Of a DNA stretch of 26,570 nucleotides, positions 9,469-20,688 are shown one piece after another. How positions within the stretch are numbered: the stretch's first letter is position 1; the number at the start of each line of letters is the position of its first letter. The translations under genes were made by a program, and so were the position numbers. Under the pieces are notes generated by a model that saw only the letters and a program-made list of their open reading frames with translations, had not been told where the DNA came from and did not search any database. The DNA is from Klebsormidium nitens (taxonomy: Eukaryota; Streptophyta; Klebsormidiophyceae; Klebsormidiales; Klebsormidiaceae): NCBI GenBank assembly GCA_000708835.1, contig DF237812.1, positions 1 to 26,570 on the forward strand. Direction: 5' to 3'.

Positions 9469-11590
9469 ACGTGGGTGATGAACGCCAGCATGTCGGTCCG
9501 GAAGCGGAGCGGCTCGGCGAGCAAAGCGTTCTCGCCGCTCAACGCAACAGCAGCCGCCTTGTAGAACCCGTCACCCTTCTAGCCTTCGGTCACGCAAGTT
9601 CAATCGCCACGCAGCCACGTTTTGCCTGCAGAAGCCAAGAGCTTTCACCAGATTCATGTCGCCAACGACCATCGAACATATCAAGTTGGCCCGTGCATGG
9701 GCTAGACCAGAAGATAAATAAGCCGAAAGGCTCTTTGAGTCCAAGAATGGAAATTTGGTCTAATTACATAGTGATGTCAAGGTGACCAGACAAGAAGCTG
9801 ACTGGGCCGGAGATTTACATAACCAGATCAAGGTGCACAACGCTCATGAAAACCCTTTCAAGCGCCGTGTGTATGGCAGCTTCCAAAACTCTCTACATGC
9901 GTGACCAATTTTCTCCATGCAGCGAACAACTAGAGACGGACGTCAGAAAATGCGGGCTGGCAATTTTGAGGCGCAACTTATGAAGTTGAGATCTAATGAA
10001 ATTTTCATAGGACTGGCGCTGCCCCTCAGAAGCATATGGCCGAGGAGCTGCGCAGCAGGCCAAAAGGTAAATAGACCAGAGATATTTTAAGGAAGCTCTG
10101 CAAAACTCCTTCAGTACCTTGAGCAGAAATGAGCAGGCCCTAAAAGAAGCCCTAAACTATTGGAGTCTCCTGGAGATGGCAGGAACATGTAGAAAAAAGA
10201 GGCTCTTTCAATACTCACATTGATGACTTTTGGGGTTAAGAACTGAGCCATGAGATATTCATGTGCCTTGAGCAGCACCTGCTCTTGCTTGTCGTGCGCT
10301 GCATTCTTCAGATGCGCCATGCGCATATTCACTTCTTCGTTTTGCCGCATGGGCTGTCGCAGTGCCAGAAGCTGGTCTGCATTGTGCGGCCGGTCTGCAA
10401 GATATAACAAACGCATCATGTTGCAGAAGATGACTATAGTTGGCCGGCTACTAGGTCAATGGACTCACTGTGTGCAGATTGCAGACAGGAGTCAACAACA
10501 ATCAGCCTCCTGCACAAACCAACCTTCTCACAGATATACTCTCTGATCAAAGATGTTCCTAACAATCTACCACTGGCTGCCCTGAATAAAGCTTGGGAAT
10601 GACTAATGTCTCATGTAAGCTTTCAACTCAAGCGTTATGCGCAATCGGATTGAATCTGGCAAAAAACACTTGTTTGAATGTCCCCTTGCAATTGCAATGA
10701 ATCACAATCACCTGGCAGCACATCAAGCTGCATCTGACACACCCGTGTACTTAGAATTCATGTGTTTCCAATCGCTCAAGCTCTTCACAGTCTTCCGTGC
10801 GCCTACCTATTGCAGCAGGTTGGGACTAAATCACTCTTGCACTTGGAACAGATCCTTCATTTGGAAGCATGGACTCCTGGCATGGCATATCGTTGACCAT
10901 CTATGGCAAACACAAGGTCCTTTTGCATACAGCCTAAGCAGGCAACTACCACTGAAGAATAGAAGCTAGATGATACTAATCCATTTCACCTTCCAATGTC
11001 AATGCCTCCGTTGCATCACTCAATCAATGAATATATAAATTCCGAAAATGCTTGTGTGAATACAGGAGTCGAATGCACAAAGCTGATTAAAATCGTGACT
11101 AAACGGATGCAAAGAAGATGAAGTTACTTTCAGCTATAGCGACTTCTCTTGACCTTTTAAAAGCAGACTTGCAGGTGGACTTAGCAGGGGTTTGATACTC
11201 ACCAGTCTGTGCAGTGCAGCCATTTGCTCTGCCAGTGCTTGGCGCTCTCCCACCATCGTGCTCTGCAGCGGCTTGCTGATCGCCTGATCCAGTCCTTGGT
11301 GCTGTCACTCTCACTGGAGAAAGCAGTGTACGGTGCCCTTTATTCATTGGAGCATGCAGATGCTTGAGCTGCTTCATCATGCGCTGCTCATAGGTCGACA
11401 ATCCTGGAGCAGTTTTTGGATCCATGTCTGGCGCGCTAGCGTCCTTTTCTGAGGGCGGATCCTCACAACTAGAACCTGCATTCTCCTTCTCTGCAAGTGA
11501 ACCCCCAGCTGGATCTGTGTCGACATCATCTGCCACGCGCTTCAATCGCTTCAGAGGAGCCCTTGCCTCATTCCTCGTCTTTCTCGGCAT
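9469..11590 (-). CDS. 5' exons of a minus-strand gene; disordered N-terminus plus weak OTU-like segment
   Basis: Three exons join in phase: 11590-11203, 10394-10219 and 9578-9469. Donors are GTGAGT in all three cases and acceptors are CTTGCAG and GGCTAG. Exon 1 starts with ATG (MPRKTRNEARAPLKRLKR), basic like a nuclear localisation signal, then becomes Ser/Glu/Asp/Pro-rich and probably disordered. Exon 2 is helical and charged (DQLLALRQPMRQNEE ... KAHEYLMAQFLTPKVIN). Exon 3 reads KGDGFYKAAAVALSG then PLRFRTDMLAFITH. That resembles the start of OTU-like or vertnin-like domains (DGNC.FRA..LAL.G followed by LR..T), but the catalytic Asn-Cys is absent. Introns are about 810 and 640 bp. The function is unknown; OTU-like domains are common in transposon-encoded proteins, which would suit this region. 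Confidence 0.5.
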
Positions 11591-12514
11591 TCAATGAGGA
11601 TGCCGACTTTGAGACGTAGACCTGCTCGCCTACTCATGCCATTCCCCTTGAGCATGCTTGTCGCAAATGGTTGCCTTGCTGCAGCTTTAACAAACGGCTT
11701 TCGAACAGAGCGCAGACCCGGGCGCAGACCCTCCTTTTTGGTGCTGAGTGGATCCATTCTTCAACTTGTGGAAACCTGGAAGATAGTTGCTTTGAGCTCA
11801 CTGCAAGGCAATGCTTTCACATGCTACTCCCCTCAGGCTGCCCCTGGTCAACCTGCTCTTGAAGTGATCGAGGGCTTCTTCCACTTCCAGCTTCTTCCAA
11901 CATGGTCAGGAATACCGTATTCCAGGGACGGGATTTGACAGTGAAATCCACTTTTTAACAAATCCAACCCCTTATTCGCATGAAAGCCGTCTACCTACCT
12001 ATAAGATGCCGTATTAAAAGCCTTTTTGCGCGTTTTACCTGCTAATGTCTGAATCGTCGCGCGGATCGTCTGCTACCGTTTACTTGAACGGTGCTGCCAT
12101 TAAACAATATACGGTACCTACTCTGAAGGCTCTGTGGATTGTCATGCAGAATGATCAACAGCACTTGGCAGCAGTGCAGAAGAGATGCCATTTCAAGCAC
12201 AGGTCTTTTTCCAGCAAGAGGAGGACGGAGAAGTGGAAAGCTTCCCAACCTTAGGCTTTACAACCTTAGGTACCTACAATACTTTGCACAACTACTTTGC
12301 ATTTTTGGCGGCAGGCTGTCCGAATGGAAGAGGTGTAAGTGCACTGTAACTGCGTGGTCAGAGGCTTTTCAGGATCAGTCTCACAGAAGCCCGCACAGAA
12401 GCTGCCTCGGAATACCTTTTCGTGTCCTGATCCTATACAGCGACCAGACTTTGCTGTCAAACAATTGGCGGACAAGCGGATGGCCTCTGGTCATGACATT
12501 GACCAGCATTGCTT
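11591..12514. other. Intergenic, probable promoter side of the minus-strand gene
   Basis: No gene supported. The ORFs on both strands are short and lack splice context. The 5' end of the minus-strand gene starting at 11590 faces this interval, so its promoter should lie here; no TATA box or other clear element could be pinned down. Confidence 0.35.
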
Positions 12515-12969
12515 TTAATCGGCGCAACGAGAGAGGGGGCCATGTCCCGTTGGCAGTGTTGCCACTCCTGCATCCGGTTGCAGATTGTCCAGGTATGCTT
12601 TCTGACCTCTAGCTGAGTGGTCTGATCTGAGTCTGGCGGTGTATTCTGGTGTTTGCAACTCGAGAAGGTTGATTTCAATCTGATCATAGGGCCCAACTTG
12701 CCTATCCTGAACCCAAACCCATTGCTTTCCAACAGAGTCTCTTAATTGTCGCAAAGCCTGGTAGAGCTCCATCAATGTGCATGCAATTCACTTATGGTTC
12801 ATAGGAGATGTTCCAGCTCCCCTCACTTAATCCAGCACAATGACTTCTGCAATGCAGCTTTCAGGCATGGTCGGCAAACTTACTTTCCTCGCAAGCTCCA
12901 ATTCTTCCATGACTGCCTGGAGAGTGTTGCAGCCCCTCAAGGACGCCAGTTGAGTGAGTCTCCAATGTA
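12515..12969 (-). CDS. Small uncharacterised two-exon candidate
   Basis: Exon 12969-12884 (acceptor CTGTTAG, donor GTAAGT) reads LTQLASLRGCNTLQAVMEEL and joins in phase 0 to 12757-12515 (acceptor CTCTACCAG), which reads ALRQLRDSVGKQWVWVQDRQ followed by VGPYDQIEINLLELQTPEY and ends in TAA. The first part looks like an amphipathic helix or coiled coil. The second exon also has its own ATG at 12770-12772, giving an 85-aa single-exon alternative. No family is recognised. An upstream exon ending in phase 1 would be needed for the spliced version, and I did not find it. Confidence 0.3.
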
Positions 12970-13761
12970 CTAACAGTGTCATATTTTACTGGGAAGAGTT
13001 GAAAACACTGGTCGCTTGCAATATCCTGGTTCTTTTACAATAGAGGGTTTGCTTATTGGGAGTGCCGAGCTGCTTCAAGCGGAGCTTTGGTTGGTGGAAG
13101 CTGGTGCTGGCTTGCATGCCATTCGAGCTCGCCAGTCTGCAAGAACGAAATGCAGAAGCACCGAACGTTTGTTCTTAGTGCATATATGCTTAAGGTTCAT
13201 CTGACGAGTTGTGTCTTGTTGCAGTGGTCTGTTGGCCACAGACCCCCTTGGAGTTGAGAATATTTTCTTCCCTCTGCTCTATTGAAACGTATGCGACAAC
13301 CCGGAAGGGTGCGCGGTGAGCTTTGCCACACTTTCCCTTGATTTTTGGTCGGTGATCTGAGAAATTGAGGGAGAGGGTGAGCGCTCAAAACCCTTCGGAC
13401 TTTAGTAGGCAGTTCTGTGGATAACCATTCGATCATCAGACTGTCACAATCGCTTTTGGATATGCTAGGTCCATTCTTAATGGAATAAAGTCTTGTTTGA
13501 TTGGAGTCGCCCTTTCCGGATTGGTCCTTCAACTTACAAACTGTCCTGCATGTGTTTCTCTAAGCCGTTTTCAGTGGGCCCAAGTCCTTGATGGGCCTAG
13601 AATTGACCCATTTTCACATTTCTGGTGGAGCAATGCCAAGATATATTGGAATGGTTCTTCAGGGCCATCCCTTTCGACCTTTTCGCAATTGACTTTCACC
13701 AAGGACAGCAAGCAGACGTCATCCTCATGCAGTATGTGCATGTGCCCAGCGGAGGACCTGC

Positions 13762-15075
13762 ATGATGTCAGCAAGCATTACCAAATATTGGACCCCTGCC
13801 CTCATGCAGCAGTGGCTGAAGGAAATGGACGAGGCTGAAGAATTGGCGGAAAAGGAGGCCATCTCGAATGCCTTCTCCATACATTCAGAGAAGGTGAGGA
13901 CCATTGATTTCGAATTAGGTGTTCCTTCTTGGCAAACTTCAGCGCTGGGCCCGTGAAGCCTTCTCCTTAGAAGCAGACGAGCCACAAATTCCCTCACTGT
14001 ACTTTTGCTCTTGGATATAATCTTGGTGTTCAGTGTCTTGAACCGCGAAGGTTAAACGTGGTAAGAGTTCAGAATCGATTCGTTTACAAAGCTTCCCAAC
14101 TAGGGGGTGCCCTTGCCTCTGGAAAGTGATTCTAGCTAGCCCTCCAATTTTAGAGAGGAGGTGCCGTCTCGCTTTCGCAATCGCCCCAATTCATGGTGGG
14201 ATAACGTCGGGTATGCCACCTTTGAACGGGTAGCACTGAGGAATCTGTTGGGATTTGCGCCAGTCTGCGTGTATGTTAGGGACATTGCCCGTCTGTTCCG
14301 GAGCTGTCGTTCTCATCTCCTCTTTGGCGTCCGATAGCTCTTGCTGGGTCCATAAAAGTAGAATACGAAAGTTGACATAATGATTTTCGGTGGCACTCGT
14401 CCAGCGACGAAAGCTCTATCATACTTTGAGGAGGGGTTTGGTAACTAGAGGCGTGGAAAATGTGCTAATGCAAAAACGTTTGCGTCCCTTCCATTTTGTC
14501 CGCGAAGGTCTTTGAATTGTTTGAAAAGCCGCTCTGCCCAGTCGCTCAACCAACCCGAGTTCAGCTCCCGTAGTTGACTAGTCAAAGCACCCAAGTTTTG
14601 TGTCCATACTTTTTAAGGTATCAAACTCGACTTCAATCTCTCCATCCAGGTGACCGTACACACCGCGCTCGGCCTGCCCGTCGGCGACAGCGAGCGCTTC
14701 GGCAGCCGGCCGATGTACGCGCGCGCAACCACGGACTTCCACAAGCGTCCGTGGTTCAGCAACGTGGCGGTGCAAGGCGAGGACCCCGGCCAGCCGCCGG
14801 TGGACCTGTACGCCCACGTGCGGATGTTCCTCAGTGTCTGGGTCGTTGACCCGGTGACAAGGGCCCGGACCCGCCGCGAGGTGGCGGTGGTGCGCTACCA
14901 CAGGGAGTTGGGCAGCCGTGACGTCCCCAAGTGCAAGCAGCTGCGGTGGGACAGGCCCGAGTGCGTGCTCAAGCTGGTCGACACCGCCAACATCCGCCGG
15001 GCGGTGCACATCGTCCCCAAGTTCAACACGAAGGGCGCATACTATGTGAACCGGTTCCTCTTCCACTACTCGTAG
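13762..15075 (+). CDS. Two-exon protein with transposon-protein-like C-terminus
   Basis: Exon 13762-13893 (ATG start, donor GTGAGG after AAG) joins in phase 0 to 14650-15075 (acceptor CTCCATCCAG), totalling 558 nt or 185 aa, with stop TAG at 15073-15075. Exon 1 encodes ITKYWTPALMQQWLKEMDEA and an acidic helix. Exon 2 encodes ARATTDFHKRPWFSNVAVQG, then VRMFLSVWVVDP, VAVVRYHRELG, LRWDRPECVLKLVDTANIRR and VHIVPKFNTKG..YYVNRFLF. The order 'V.VRY... D... LKW ... R.VHIVP.F ... FYVN' recalls the C-terminal regions of transposase-like proteins of algae and fungi (for example Plavaka-type elements). That is from memory and weak. The protein may be the tail of a longer, decayed element; exons upstream of 13762 are possible. 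GC-rich codon use in exon 2 contrasts with the AT-richer surroundings. Confidence 0.45.
13894..14649 (+). other. Intron of the 13762-15075 gene, no other content seen
   Basis: The interval runs from GTGAGG to CCATCCAG, 756 bp, rich in short stops in all frames. I see no RNA gene or repeat in it. Confidence 0.4.
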
Positions 15076-18000
15076 GGCGACCCGGACTTGTCAGGTTAGT
15101 CGCAGGGCTTTCTGCCTGATGCGGAGCCTTGAAAGATTTGCATGTACGAGTTCCTTTGGTCTTTTGAAATATCTAAGATGTCGACGCTGTTGGTGCGGCG
15201 GAAGTTAAAAGGCTAAATCATCCGACTAACGGATTCACGTCAACGGTAGAAGACAGTCGAGCAAAGCCGTGCAAAGCCGAAGCTTTGATTGGTGTGCGCT
15301 GAAGCTTTCTCATGTTGTCCTTGTGAAAGCAGGTCTACTACTTGTGGACCTTCGACCGTTGCGCAGGATTGCTAAGGCTTCGATGCCGAGACGGTCCAAC
15401 TCCAAAGGACCTTCGCTGACGTCATCATGTTTCTTTGCTTCAGCTCGGACATTATCGAAGTCGCAGCCAGGACAGAACGTCGGACACGCGGCACTGCGCG
15501 ACGTTCGCTGCTGATGCTTGGAAGGGTGCCCCTTGAAGCGAAGGCCTTGGCCGGGGGCCTATAAGCTGCCACAGAACGGACGCATGTAAGGCAGCTGCTT
15601 TGGTCTGCAATGAGCTTCAAGGGCTCTCCGCGAATATCATTGGCTCCGTCCTATTTGCTGATTGGCAGCGGTCGGTTTCAATCGAAGCGTTCTACTAAGA
15701 AAAGGTTGTTGGGTATCTAAAAGGGCTTCTCATTCTGGCATCATAGCCTGTTCCGTAGGGCTTTGATAAATCGGACTTCTGAACTTGCTTTGTTCCGTTC
15801 TGCTCTTGGGCTGCACTTTCGTATGATCCTTCCTCAATCCAGATTCAAATCGGCTGAGTCGCTTGACGTTTACAGTCTGCTGACGTCACCATCGATGACA
15901 TTCTAGAGAGTATGACATCAGCAATCGTTCATGGAGGCCAGCTCATCAGTTCCTTTCTCGACCGATACTTCGGAACAAAACCGTTTTGACAAGCTCAGTC
16001 TTGAGCTTCTTTCTTCCTTATCGCCACACGAAACTGATTGCGCTTAAGCTTCACGTCTGCCGTTACCGTCACCGGCTGTGTCACGGTAAATCGATTGCAG
16101 GCCCGTGGGAACGGTCACAGATTCGCGCCCGCAGTTTTGAACTTTGCCTTACACTAAATGATAGGCTCGCGTGTCGTGTGGACCGTGCATTTCGCTGACG
16201 TCGTTCAATTCCTTCCCGCCGTCAGGTGTTGGCATCACCGAAGTCGCTTACTATGCCGAACAACGGAAACTCAGCAATTCGGTGGCGCTCGCTAGTGATG
16301 ACGTCACAAGAAGGGTGCCGTGGTGGAGAGTAAAACCGCGCCCGGCTGTGTGCTGCAACGGAGTGGATGCAGGCAAGCGGCCACTTTAAGTCGTGGTGTT
16401 GTTTTGAGTGTGTGCTTCTGTATGGCTCTGGCCCATTCACGAGTCACCTCGAGATGCTGTCTTGTACGTGGCTAGTCATATCTCTGGGTCTTTGACAACC
16501 CGAATCAATCGTCTGGTGCATTCAAGAATGTTTCTTCAGAGAAGCGGGCATGTAATCTCTTTTTCTCTTTGTTGATCCGCTATTGAATCTTCTACTCATG
16601 GGGGTTCCGCATTCAAGTCGCTGAACATTCCCAGTTGCTGACGTCACGTTTCCATGAGGCACATATAACGTAAAGGAACACTGGGAAGTGCATCGACAAA
16701 GCCCTCCTGACCGTGTAAAGTTGAGAGCTCTAAAGATATTTTTTCCTGCAGTTTGCTGGGGACCGCTCTCGTCTTCTTGGCACCTATTATGGGAGCTTTG
16801 GCGTCAGGGTCAGGTCGCGCCGCTCGTCAACACGGCCTGAACGGCCGTGACACAGACGCATGTAAGGTAGTCCTGTCTAACTATTTTCGTCGAGTTCATT
16901 GCGTTCCTTCAGAAAGAGTGAACATTGCTGTCTCACACGCTCGTCGGATCCGACTAATTGTTTGGGTCGCCCTTCCTGTCTGCTGAAGGGTTGTGTCTTT
17001 CGAGGACTAAGTCCGTCAAACAATCTGGACAATGTTTCGGCTTTTCCAAGGAGAATGGCTTTCAAGCCGCCTGGACGCACGAAGGGCCCTCATTCCCAAG
17101 ATTGCTTGTTTGGCAACCATTTCGGTCATTTTCGCGAATTTGGCGCCAACTTTGCTAGTCACAAATGTCAGACTGAATCCTTATGTCTGTGAGTCTTTCA
17201 TCCCCGAGAAACCCTCAGGCTTTAAATAAAATTCTGGCTTGTGTTGGCCCCGAAGTCCAAGCGCCTTGTACCGACCTCCTATTCATCCGGCCCCAGGTCT
17301 GACAGAGCCGTTCGCGGGGTCGACCTGTCCGCAACAAGCTGCTCCTTTCCAACTCTCACACGCGGCCGCAACTCCCGCCGCTTCCGCTTGCCAATACCCA
17401 GAGTTCTGGCGTGCCACGTGGTCTGGTCGATGCCAACAAGCTGGGACGATCGATGGAGAAAGGCGTCTGTAAGACTGCCACGCTGAGCTGCGCCGTTGCA
17501 AAGCCAAGGTACGGAACTGCCGCAACGACAACTCTTCTTGAATTTAATAGACCGACGAGGCTCCGTGTTTTTCGAGTCTCAGCTCGAACCGTGCCGTGCC
17601 CCGGTTTGTAGGTTCTTTTAGAGATTCTTCTGAGAGGATCCGCCGTTCTTAATCAACTTTTCAAGCATGGCAGCTTCCCGGTCGTCTGACGGTGGGAGGC
17701 AAATCGGTTGAGAAGGCTGCAGAGTTCGAGAAAGCCCACGCAACGTTGATCGGTTGTTCTTCGACTGATCACCCTCGTCACTGATCTGCGATGCGACTCA
17801 ATGCCGCTGGTCAGAAGCGGACTTTTCTAAGCCTGTAAGTTGTGCTTGGAGGCCGACTAAAGCTGCATTTGCTTCAATCAAGTACAACCCAACCACTGTA
17901 CCCGACTTGCTCGGGGCTGTCGCTTTACTGATGCTTGCAAATAACAACCTTCTTTTTCTGTTGCAGGTCCGTGTTGTGTCTGAACGTCTTGAAGTCCCCA

Positions 18001-18344
18001 ATACGCATCGCAACGTTGCCGCGACCTGCCATCAATCACAAGTCCCAACAGCCGGATGGGGTTTGGCTGCCAAGAGTTGCACAGACTGGTCAACGCTGTT
18101 GAACAGATTCGTGTTGTAGTACAACCAAGACCCGTTTCAAGTTACCGAACGGCACCGTGGTGCTCACGTATGTTTCAGAAAGAGTCGGCAGCAGCAACGA
18201 CGATGGATCTTGTCTGGTTACTCAATGTGCAAAATGTGCACGAGATGCCATGACTGACTGCATATTGGCACACGGATTGCTATGCAAGCATTGCGCCTTT
18301 ATTACGCCAGCGTTCACGGACTTAGCGTTATATGCTGCCTCCGC
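15076..18344. other. Long non-coding interval, no gene seen
   Basis: About 3.3 kb in which all ORFs are short (up to about 97 codons), lack splice partners and show no recognisable motifs. It contains the TGACGTCA cluster described separately, and two short shared words (GACGCATGTAAGG near 15579 and 16856) suggesting old internal duplication. It may be a decayed element or regulatory DNA. Confidence 0.45.
15417..16646. promoter_or_regulatory. Cluster of TGACGTCA (CRE/TGA-type bZIP) palindromes
   Basis: Exact TGACGTCA occurs at 15417-15424, 15881-15888, 16299-16306 and 16639-16646. TGACGTCG occurs at 16196-16203 and TGACATCA at 15913-15920. Three of the exact sites share a longer word, GCTGACGTCA. 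An 8-mer is expected about once per 65 kb at random. The palindrome is the classical core bound by CREB/TGA-class bZIP factors; whether it is functional here or reflects repeat copies is unknown. Confidence 0.45.
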
Positions 18345-18637
18345 ATGGATTCCAAACGGACCCCATGCGGCCCCCATGATGGATTCCACGTGGCAACCGC
18401 TCTCGCTTCCGCATGGGATCCAACGCGGCTTTCCACATGGATTCCGTATTGGCCCCACTCATAAGGGTCCCGTATGGAGTCCAAGGCTTGGATTCCATGC
18501 GGGGCCCACACATATGGGCTCCATACGAGATTCATGTGGGCGCCACGTGGACAGTTATACTGGACTCCATACGGGAGTCTCGCACATGGATCTCGCTTGG
18601 TTCCCATACGGGGCCCATGGGGGGTCAGGTTTGTGAT
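18345..18637. repeat. Short-word palindromic satellite cluster 2 (inverted relative to cluster 1)
   Basis: It has the same degenerate words as 6771-6990 (CATGGATTCC, CCATACGGG, CCGCATGG, CCATGCGGGGCC), here ending at GGTTTGTGAT (18628-18637). This is the exact reverse complement of the decamer that begins cluster 1. Several frames are open on both strands through it, an artefact of the repeated word. Confidence 0.65.
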
Positions 18638-20688
18638 GTCGCCGAGTGATGTCTTACCTACAAGGGTACCGTCATTTTGTAACCGCTACCCCCCCATATT
18701 TGTATCGACCATTTTTGAAGGGGGTTTTTTCCCCAGGGGGGGGCCTTGGCTTCGCCGAGGGGTCCCAAGCCCCGCCTCCCCCCCGTCCCACCCGGCGGCA
18801 TAAGCTGGGCCGGGTCGTACGTACAGCCTGAAGTGAACGCAAATCTCTCGCAAGGGCTTTGATGGGGCTTAATTAATAAAGCCGCATATACCGGTACGAT
18901 ACGGGTATATCTCGGGTTTGGCCCGAAGGGCCGCTTTTGAGCATATTCGGCCCTGTTTTAACGATTTTTGGGGCAGACTTTGTACGAATAGGTTCAAGAG
19001 AAGTGGACAATGTTTGGTTATGAGGGGCTAAAGGGGGTCTGCCTCATGGGGACCCAGGTGGTACCCCCAGGGATCCTCACGCTCATGCAAGAAACTGCGC
19101 TGGGTCCTTCCCCCCCCCCACTTGGGTTCCGAATTAAACACGGTACGTTCATACCTATGATACCAAGAAAAGTACGAACTCAAGTTCACCAAGGCCCTAT
19201 AATTAAACGTTTGTACGTCGTCATCGCTCGGGCTTTTGAGAAGTCAACATCGCTTTACCCGGCAGGGGAACAGATTTCCTTGGCACATCTTATCCCGCCC
19301 GCTCTAAGAATTTCGTCAAGCTAGAGTCCTAGAGAATTTTCTTGGATGTTTCAAATCTCTTGGCTTAAAGTTACACGAGGCTTCGTCGCAGATTCTTGGG
19401 CTCCAGAACTTGAAGAGGCACACATGTTCACTGAGCACTTCTCTTGGCCACTTCTCTAGGCCAGGTGGAGGACGCATATAGATGGTCGCCTTCAATCTTC
19501 AAAAGTTGAGTATCCAGCATATGAAGGAGGCCAGCCAAGGGACCTCAGCAGCTCATGTCAACAGGTCCCTTAGGGGCGCTCACTCGAGTGGCGCTCACTC
19601 GCTGTGAGCAGACATTGCCGTAGAGACAACTTATCTTCAGGCGACAGCCCAAAACAAGTAGCACAGGCTGAAGCACTTGGCTCAACCTTGCTTGCAAGGA
19701 GAAGCTCCGAATATTCCACGTCGATCTGAAGCTGCTGGCGGCGCTGCTGTATGACATCAGCTAGCTAGCAGCAGCACATTGCTGCTTGAGATGTGGCCAG
19801 AAGTGTATAGCAATACCGAGGGTGCCTGGCCGCTCAACCAAGGTAAAGGCCACACATTATAAACCACATCCTGCTTGAATAGATTAATTCCTGGGTGCAC
19901 ACAGGTGGGGTGGAGCACTCACTGCCCGCACTGAATGCACTTGTAGGTGGCGAGACGTTTGTCTGGACATGCATGATGATAAAAACAGCGAATGTTGTGT
20001 GAGGCATTATCATGGCTTTTGCATTGCTTTCGAATGTCTTTGAAGGGTATGGGGCACTCTGCGTGCGTGCTGTGGGCCTCTGACTTGGGGGCCCTGGAGT
20101 ATTGCATGAAAGCAAGTTTTAAGGTTGTTGAGCCGAGTTTGTAGCTTTCAGCATTTTTATTTTCACCCCATCAGCCTGGAAGAAATTTCAATACATTGCA
20201 TGTACGTCAAAGGCTTATCTGAAAAGGGGGGAGAGGGAGTGCCCTCCATAAATTAAGAGCATTCAACGTTCTTGGCATGGGGCTTTGTCAACCCTTGGCA
20301 TGGGGCATAATTGTTGTTCTCGCACTACGGTTTGGCATTGGCATTGTAAGTTTTGGCAGTGGCATTGTAAGTTTTGGCATTGGCTTGTAACTTTCATGGC
20401 TTGTAACTTTCAGGATGGGGCACTGGCAACTCCTAAGACAGTAAGCACCTCATATCCCATGCCCTGGGTTCTTGGTCGCTGTACTCCACATAGATGCAGT
20501 TCAGACTGAGTAGACTTTGAGCAGACCGAGGCGGCTGCATCAGCGGGAACATGGCAACATGGCAGTTGTCGATATGTCAGGTAACATACACCTTTTATAT
20601 TGGAGAGGTGGGGGGTCCAGAGAACGTTGTGACTATTATAAATCGTTTCTCTGAAGCAGCTTCTGAATCTCCTTGACCAGATACAACA
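18638..20688. other. Non-coding interval with GC-rich palindromes and homopolymers
   Basis: No gene is supported. At 18715-18790 there are G8 and C7-C8 runs around a palindromic CTTGGCTTCGCCGAGG. At 18920-18932 lies GGCCCGAAGGGCC. Around 19110 there is a C9 run. The remainder (19140-20270) has only short ORFs without splice support. Confidence 0.4.
20273..20415. repeat. Short degenerate tandem repeats (TTTTGGCATTGGCATTGTAAG)
   Basis: Two copies of a CTTGGCATGGGGC word (near 20273 and 20296) are followed by about three copies of a ~21-bp unit, TTTTGGCAKTGGCATTGTAA, at 20330-20390, and two of CTTTCATGGCTTGTAA / CTTTCAGG. This lies about 270 bp upstream of the start codon at 20689. Confidence 0.6.

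Noticed and set aside
13571-13774. Protein-like peptides in three overlapping frames (for example HEDDVCLLSLVKVNCEKVE on minus; FDLFAIDFHQGQQADVILMQ on plus)
   Set aside because: Plus and minus frames look equally plausible and none joins in phase to the exon at 13762; possibly remnant transposon sequence, but not callable.
14578-15066. 162-codon minus-strand ORF opposite the 14650-15075 exon
   Set aside because: His/Val/Ala-rich composition and exact overlap with a better-supported plus-strand exon mark it as an antisense shadow of GC-rich coding sequence.
18157-18649. ORF of 159 codons through satellite cluster 2, plus similar ones in cluster 1
   Set aside because: The peptide repeats PHG/GSM/GIH-like words on both strands because the DNA word is repetitive; nothing indicates translation.
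19010-19324. 104-codon plus-strand ORF
   Set aside because: It runs through a C9 homopolymer and simple sequence, with no motif and no flanking splice sites.
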